NCBI GenBank assembly: GCA_963711065.1
Contig: CAVQCO010000007.1
Coordinates: 868,001-932,000, forward strand
Direction of reading: 5' to 3'
DNA from: Bog-473 sp963711065
GTDB taxonomy: Bacteria; Actinomycetota; Acidimicrobiia; Acidimicrobiales; RAAP-2
Length of the DNA stretch: 64,000 bases
Part shown: piece after piece, positions 60,047 through 64,000 of the stretch
Layout: the number at the start of each line of letters is the position of its first letter
Numbering within the stretch: the stretch's first letter is position 1
Notes under the pieces: model-generated
Seen by the model: only the letters and a program-made list of their open reading frames with translations
Told to the model about the DNA's origin: nothing
The model's database searches: none
Made by a program: the position numbers and the translations under genes

Positions 60047-60238
60047 CGGACCAGTTCACTAGAGCCATGTCACGGTAAGCCGAATCCCAGCTGTGAGCCC
60101 GCTTGATGTTTTGCGTAAGGAGAGCCTAATAAACCTGGTCAGAGCGTTGTCGGCCGCATCGTTTTTCTCTCCTCAGGGGGGGCCCAGCTGGCACCGGTCG
60201 CGCGCCCATGGGAGGGGCGCAGACTGTCCGTACAGCCT

Positions 60239-60302
60239 CACCTGGCGCCGGGAGGCATCCGTGCCACCCCTCACGGACCCCCCGTGTCTCCCGGCGCCGG
60301 TG
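60239..60302. repeat. Long imperfect palindrome / RNA hairpin
   Basis: CACC-T-GGCGCCGGGAG (60239-60254) pairs with CTCCCGGCGCCGGTG (60288-60302): 15 base pairs with one bulged T. Inside, TCCGTG (60258-60263) pairs with CACGGA (60272-60277) as a second hairpin. It lies in the 313-base gap 60047-60359 between the divergent exporter operon and the next plus-strand gene; the rest of that gap shows an AT-rich patch (60100-60170) but nothing else I can name. Confidence 0.75.
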
Positions 60303-60359
60303 CGGCTTCGAGCCGGCTGCACGCTGTTGGCCCACGCGTGCGGACCTACTGTCACCTTC

Positions 60360-60629
60360 GTGCGACACGCCTCACCCGCCGGTCTCGAGCGGATCAGCGA
60401 CCTGCCGGCTGAGCTCCGGGGTGTGGACGGCCTGGTGGAGCGCACCCCCGGCGTCTTCTACCGGCGCTCCCGGGCCTTCCTCCATTTCCACGAAGATCCG
60501 AAGGGTATGTTCGCGGATGTCCGTCTCGCCGGTGACGACTTCACGCGGTTGCGGGTGACATCGCGGTCTGAACGAGCATCCCTCCTCCGACAGGTACGTC
60601 GAGTGGTGGGGGAGCAGGCACACGCTTGA
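60360..60629 (+). CDS. Small hypothetical protein
   Basis: 89 residues from GTG 60360: LERISDLPAELRGVDGLVER, FYRRSRAFLHFHEDPKGMFADVRL, then a helical end. The middle block FLHFHEDPKGMFADVR looks like a conserved small-domain core, but I cannot name the family. A TACTGT box lies 7 bases before the GTG, supporting this start over a longer frame that opens at 60093 and has no protein-like character. Confidence 0.6.
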   Translation: MRHASPAGLERISDLPAELRGVDGLVERTPGVFYRRSRAFLHFHEDPKGMFADVRLAGDDFTRLRVTSRSERASLLRQVRRVVGEQAHA

Positions 60630-60686
60630 CGGTGTCCGGCACTCCCACCCCGGCCCCGTCGGGCACACCCTCGGCGGAAGCTCCCG

Positions 60687-60983
60687 GTGGCCCGGGCCGG
60701 CGGCCTCGGCGACACGGACCTCACGGACCTCCTCGCCGACTGCGCCCTCGTCGCCCCCGGGGAGAACCACTTCCAGAGCATTCCGGAGGCATCCGAAGCG
60801 ACCTGGTGGACCGCCGCGAGCTGGGAGCAAGAGACGCCCGTCCGGCCGGCGTGCCCGTCCGTCGCCACCAAGGGCGCCGCCAGACTGTGGATCGACCCAG
60901 TTCTACGCGATCTGTACCAGGCCGCCGCCGATGCCGGCCTCCGTGACGACGACGTCGCCTTCGTCGCCCACATCGACGGCTGA
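60687..60983 (+). CDS. Small hypothetical protein
   Basis: 98 residues from GTG: DLTDLLADCALVAPGENHFQ, SEATWWTAASWEQETPVRPA, LWIDPVLRDLYQAAADAGLR, DDDVAFVAHIDG. Composition and codon use look coding, with Trp-rich middle and acidic end. No family recognised. It lies 57 bases after the preceding small gene and ends 55 bases before the dif-like site. Confidence 0.5.
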   Translation: MARAGGLGDTDLTDLLADCALVAPGENHFQSIPEASEATWWTAASWEQETPVRPACPSVATKGAARLWIDPVLRDLYQAAADAGLRDDDVAFVAHIDG

Positions 60984-61038
60984 GGTCTCCAGACGACTTC
61001 GCGCCCGCAGGCGCCACCAGGGCGTTCGCTCCCCCTTG

Positions 61039-61066
61039 GCCGCCGATAATGTTCATTATGTTAAGT
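61039..61066. other. Candidate chromosomal dif site (XerC/XerD recombination)
   Basis: Twenty-eight bases with dif layout: XerC-type arm GCCGCCGATAA (61039-61049), 6-base centre TGTTCA (61050-61055), and XerD-type arm TTATGTTAAGT (61056-61066). The XerD arm differs at one of 11 positions from the E. coli dif arm TTATGTTAAAT, and the XerC arm ends in the conserved ATAA. It is an AT-rich island between two convergent genes, as expected for a terminus site where XerCD resolves chromosome dimers under FtsK control. Confidence 0.75.
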
Positions 61067-61111
61067 TGAACAGATCCCGACGGGGCGCCCTGTCAGGCGG
61101 CTCCTCTCCCA

Positions 61112-62050
61112 TCAGGCCGGTGCGAGCTGCTTGGCCGCCGCCTGGGCGAGTCCGACCACCAGACCGGCCGGCGGCGGCGCGTCGATGTTCGAGATCACCA
61201 GGTTCGCTTCGGACGGCCCGCGCTGCACCGTGACGTAGTCGTCGTAGAAGACATCCTTCGAGTTCACCGGGTAGTGGTATCGCACCTCGACATCCGAGTC
61301 GTGAGCGCCAAGAGGCGGGATGTGCCGCACGCGGGAGGTGATCTCGCCCGCGGTGTATCCCGGGAACCGATTGCCACCGTCTGGCCAGACCTGGAAGAGG
61401 CAGGCAACTGCATTGGGCTTGCCCGAGGCGACGGCGTCGGCGGCAGCGGCCGCGGTGCTGGAGAAGACGTCGAGGGTGTCGGAGGCCGACAGCGGGGCGC
61501 TCCGGGCGTCGTAGGGCTGGTCGGCGGCCTCCGTCGGGTTCCCGTCGACCGGGGCGGTCCGCATGTGGAGGCATGTTTCCAGCTGGACGACCTCCTGGGG
61601 CGTTGCCTGGGCGAAGTAGCTGGCGTCGTCGTTCGCCAGCTCCGTCCCCTGCCCCTGCCATCCCGCGGGGTAGGCGGACCTCGGCAGGAGCTCGCTCGTG
61701 GCCAGGGCCATGGGGGCCCCGTCCGCCTCACGGATCATCACGACGACGACCAGGCTGACCCACAGGAGGGCGACCAGCCCCAGGACGATGCCGCCCAGAG
61801 CGAGACCACGGCCCTTGGCGGACCCTCCGGACCGCGCGAGGCGCGTGCGGGCGACGAAGCCGAAGGCGATCCCGAGGATCGCCGTGACGCCCGTGACGAA
61901 GCCGGCGGCGGAGCAGCAGATCGAGGCGACGGCGAAGCGGTCCGTGCGCGGGGTGGCATCGACCGCGTCGGGCCGGCCACCGGACGCGGTGGGCCAGGCG
62001 TCGGTGGGCGGCGCGGACGCTGGACTTCGCGGTCCATCGGTTTGGGACAC
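61112..62050 (-). CDS. DUF4190 membrane protein with extracytoplasmic domain
   Basis: 312 residues: Pro/Ala-rich cytoplasmic start, then two membrane helices in the DUF4190 pattern (FAVASICCSAAGFVTGVTAI, LGIAFGFVARTRLARS, GRGLALGGIVLGLVALLWVS), followed by a 200-residue outer domain (LLPRSAYPAGWQGQGTELAN to the end) with Cys in LETCLHM and ACLFQVW that may pair. DUF4190 is a common two-helix anchor in actinobacterial envelope proteins; the outer domain is unknown. GTG start at 62050. Its end faces the dif-like site. Confidence 0.75.
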   Translation of the reverse strand: MSQTDGPRSPASAPPTDAWPTASGGRPDAVDATPRTDRFAVASICCSAAGFVTGVTAILGIAFGFVARTRLARSGGSAKGRGLALGGIVLGLVALLWVSLVVVVMIREADGAPMALATSELLPRSAYPAGWQGQGTELANDDASYFAQATPQEVVQLETCLHMRTAPVDGNPTEAADQPYDARSAPLSASDTLDVFSSTAAAAADAVASGKPNAVACLFQVWPDGGNRFPGYTAGEITSRVRHIPPLGAHDSDVEVRYHYPVNSKDVFYDDYVTVQRGPSEANLVISNIDAPPPAGLVVGLAQAAAKQLAPA

Positions 62051-62165
62051 TCGCCTCGCTACATTTCCGCCCGGGACGTCGCCGGGGCTCCTCCCCCGGC
62101 CTGGGAGCCCGAACCCTACGCACCTCGGGTAACGCAGCGGTAAGGGCTTGAATCCTCCGATTGAA

Positions 62166-62204
62166 TTGGTTAAAGTGACAGGCGATAAGTCCCCTTGGTT
62201 AAAG
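62166..62204. repeat. Direct repeats TTGGTTAAAG
   Basis: Two perfect copies of TTGGTTAAAG at 62166-62175 and 62195-62204, 29 bases apart, close to three DNA turns. They lie in the AT-rich part of the 296-base divergent interval 62051-62346 between the DUF4190 gene and the HelD-like gene, and could be a regulator's half-sites. Confidence 0.6.
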
Positions 62205-62251
62205 GTTCAAAGTACGGAAGGATGAGAAGGGGAAAATCGCAGGTAGAGGGC

Positions 62252-62280
62252 TTGTAGAGCCTCGAAAATGTAGGTACAAT
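62252..62280 (+). promoter_or_regulatory. Candidate promoter of the HelD-like gene
   Basis: TTGTAG (62252-62257), 17-base spacer, TACAAT (62275-62280). A partial inverted repeat GGCT/AGCC overlaps the -35. The transcript would start inside the hairpin at 62281-62297, so hairpin as DNA operator and hairpin as RNA terminator are alternative readings. Confidence 0.45.
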
Positions 62281-62303
62281 CCCCGGAATGTCCGGGGATT
62301 TTT
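62281..62303 (+). terminator. Intrinsic terminator-like hairpin in the HelD leader
   Basis: CCCCGGA (62281-62287), loop ATG, TCCGGGG (62291-62297), followed by A and five T (62299-62303). It is terminator-like only on the plus strand. It is 44 bases before the HelD-like start, so it may act as an attenuator. A second GCGCGC/GCGCGC hairpin (62304-62323) follows directly. Confidence 0.55.
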
Positions 62304-62346
62304 GCGCGCTCCCGTTTGCGCGCGATTTGCCGGAGGTGGCGGCCCG

Positions 62347-64000
62347 GTGAGCGCCGCGACCCCTCTCCCCGACCCCGAGCTCCAGGCGGAGCAGGACTAC
62401 CTCGATCACGCGCTGGCATCGCTCTCGGCCATGCGCTCGCGCGCCGAGCGCCTCCTCCAGGACCTGATCGCCGCCGGGAACCCGGATCTGGACTACGTGG
62501 CCGCCCTCTCGCGGCGGGTGGCCCTCCTGGCCGACAGCCCGCGGCCCCTCCTCTTCGGTCGCATCGACGAAGAGGGTGGCCCGACGTGGCACATCGGCCG
62601 CCGGCACGTCGAGGACGCCCGCTCCGACCCCGTGGTCGTGGACTGGCGCGCCCCGGTGGCCGTCCCCTTCTACCGGGCGAGCGCCAAGGAGGCGCTGGGC
62701 CTGGCGCGGCGGCGCCAGATCATGGTCGACCGGGGCTCGGTCGTCGCAGTGGCCGACGACCTCTTCGGCGTGGGCGAGGACGACGCCGGCACCACACGGC
62801 TGCGCGGTGGCGACGCGTTGTTGGCCGAGCTCGAGCGGTCCCGCACGGGCGAGATGCTCGACATCGTGGCCACCATCCAGGCCGAGCAGGACGAGATCAT
62901 CCGCGCGCCGCTGGACCAGCTCCTCACCGTCCAGGGCGGACCCGGCACCGGCAAGACGGCCGTCGGGCTCCACCGGGCCGCGTTCCTCCTCTACAACCAT
63001 CCCGCTCTGAGCCGGGACGGCGTCCTGGTGCTGGGCCCGAGCCGCGCCTTCCTGCGCTACATCGCCCAGGTCCTCCCCTCCCTCGGCGAGGAGGCCGTCG
63101 TGCAGACCACGGTGACCGACCTCGCGCCCAAGGCCAAGGCGCGTGTCGTGGAACCGATGGACGTGCGCCGGGTCAAGGGGGATGCGCGCATGGCCGAGGT
63201 CCTGCGGCGGGCGCTCGAGGGGAGGCGGCGCCCGCTCGGCGACGACGTCAGCCTCCGCGTGCGCTTCGCCCGGGCGACCATGCACGCGGACCGGGTCAAC
63301 GAGCTGGTGGCGTCGATCGTGGCCCGCCCCGCCCCCTACAAGGCCGGCCGCGTCGCGTTGCGCTCTCGGCTGGTGAGCGAGGCACGCCGCGCCTTCCGTT
63401 CCTCTGCCCGTCTCGGAGCCGACGAGTCCTGGTTCGAGAAGGAGCTCGCCGCGACCGACGAGTTCGCTGCGCTCCTCGACACGCTGTGGCCGACCGTCTC
63501 CCCCACCGCGCTCGTCCGCGACCTGCTCGCCTCCCGGGCACTGCTCGAGCGCTCCTCCGACGGCCTACTCTCCGCAGACGAACGGCGGCTGCTGCTCCGG
63601 TCCCGCGGGGTCACCGTCGCGGCCACAGCCTGGAGCACCGACGACCTCGCGCTGCTCGACGAGGTCGCCTTCCTCATCGGCGGGCGGACCCGCGCCTACG
63701 GACACATCGTGGTCGACGAGGCGCAGGACCTCACCCCCATGCAGTTCCGCATGGTCGCGCGACGTGCCCCCTCGGGCTCCATCACGGTGCTGGGCGACCT
63801 CGCACAGGCCACCGGCCCGTGGACCTACCGGGACTGGTCCGAAGTCCGCGCCCACCTGCCGGCATCGGCCCGTCCCCACCACGACGAGCTGACGCTCGGC
63901 TACCGGGCGCCGGGCCGTGTGCTCGACTTCGCCTCCCGGCTCCTTCCCGTGGCCGCGCCGGGGGTCGGTCCCACCTCGTCCATCCGCGCCGGGCGCACCG
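62347..64000 (+). CDS. helD: HelD/HelR-like RNA polymerase-associated helicase, 3' partial
   Basis: The frame runs from GTG 62347 to the window end (551 residues visible). A strong GGAGGT site lies at 62332-62337. An N-terminal helical coiled-coil (about 8-60) is followed by FGRIDEEGGPTWHIGRRHVE, then VVDWRAPVAVPFYRA, both HelD hallmarks. Walker A VQGGPGTGKTAV is near residue 200 and Walker B HIVVDEAQDLTPMQ near 454; VLGDLAQATGPW and LTLGYRAPGRVLDFA follow. HelD is a UvrD-like ATPase that releases RNA polymerase from stalled complexes; the actinobacterial HelR branch protects it from rifamycins. The C-terminal helicase half is outside the window. Confidence 0.88.
   Translation, partial: MSAATPLPDPELQAEQDYLDHALASLSAMRSRAERLLQDLIAAGNPDLDYVAALSRRVALLADSPRPLLFGRIDEEGGPTWHIGRRHVEDARSDPVVVDWRAPVAVPFYRASAKEALGLARRRQIMVDRGSVVAVADDLFGVGEDDAGTTRLRGGDALLAELERSRTGEMLDIVATIQAEQDEIIRAPLDQLLTVQGGPGTGKTAVGLHRAAFLLYNHPALSRDGVLVLGPSRAFLRYIAQVLPSLGEEAVVQTTVTDLAPKAKARVVEPMDVRRVKGDARMAEVLRRALEGRRRPLGDDVSLRVRFARATMHADRVNELVASIVARPAPYKAGRVALRSRLVSEARRAFRSSARLGADESWFEKELAATDEFAALLDTLWPTVSPTALVRDLLASRALLERSSDGLLSADERRLLLRSRGVTVAATAWSTDDLALLDEVAFLIGGRTRAYGHIVVDEAQDLTPMQFRMVARRAPSGSITVLGDLAQATGPWTYRDWSEVRAHLPASARPHHDELTLGYRAPGRVLDFASRLLPVAAPGVGPTSSIRAGRT

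Noticed and set aside
60093..60629. Longer 178-residue frame upstream of the small gene at 60360
   Set aside because: The extra N-terminal part passes through the hairpin region, has no protein-like character, and the TACTGT box supports a start at 60360.
61030..61075. AT-rich palindrome as a transcription-factor operator
   Set aside because: It lies between two gene ends rather than at a promoter and fits dif much better.
61000..61110. Integrative element using the dif-like site (IMEX)
   Set aside because: No second dif copy, integrase or phage genes flank the site in this window.

Overview
This window looks like a chromosome segment from a high-GC actinomycete, most probably an Acidimicrobiia-type lineage. 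The evidence is the complete Pup-proteasome locus (arc, dop, pup, prcB, prcA, pafA), coenzyme F420 biosynthesis (cofG/cofH, i.e. fbiC), a DUF4193 gene, TatB/TatC, many GTG starts, and tightly packed genes with 4-base start/stop overlaps. The lineage call is inference; there is no rRNA in the window. I see no tRNA, CRISPR array, prophage or insertion sequence.

Layout. 1-2.6 kb: end of a large secreted IPT/Trp-Gly-repeat protein, then pspA. 2.6-7.6 kb: haloalkane dehalogenase, amino-acid oxidase, patatin, thiS and thiO. 7.7-16.3 kb: gltB-gltD, an alpha/beta hydrolase and pgi. 16.3-22.3 kb: a MarR regulator with twin palindromic operators, DUF3565, an NlpC/P60 wall hydrolase, a lower-GC SGNH protein next to a hydrolase remnant, an acyl-CoA ligase and thpR. 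22.2-31.9 kb: a minus-strand cluster tkt-tal-gnd-pgl-cofG-cofH-LOG-amidase joining the pentose phosphate pathway to F420 synthesis. 32-46 kb: thioesterase, three small membrane proteins, trmI, ferredoxin, the proteasome locus, tatB-tatC, a HelY-type helicase and a tandem ThyX-like protein. 46-54 kb: a candidate structured RNA, DUF4193, HtrA protease, pyrophosphatase, an Fae homologue and a 2OG oxygenase. 54-60 kb: a five-gene MacAB-like export system whose three secreted partners share Gly/Phe-rich tails. 60-64 kb: two small unknown genes, a sequence closely resembling a chromosomal dif site, a DUF4190 protein, and a HelD-type helicase behind an AT-rich leader with a terminator-like hairpin.

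How the parts work together. The pgl-gnd-tal-tkt genes produce reducing power and pentoses, and lie directly upstream of the F420 (deazaflavin) synthase genes. Pup, Dop and PafA tag and de-tag substrates that ARC unfolds into the PrcBA proteasome. TatBC exports folded proteins. The MacAB-like cluster, HtrA, PspA and two wall hydrolases serve the envelope.

Three conserved genes (fbiC, gnd, helY) are each broken by a small indel in a G or GC run. This suggests either sequencing/assembly indels or real lesions, and it should be checked before any of them is called a pseudogene. Many genes have a TANNNT box 6-8 bases before the start codon, the signature of leaderless transcription.
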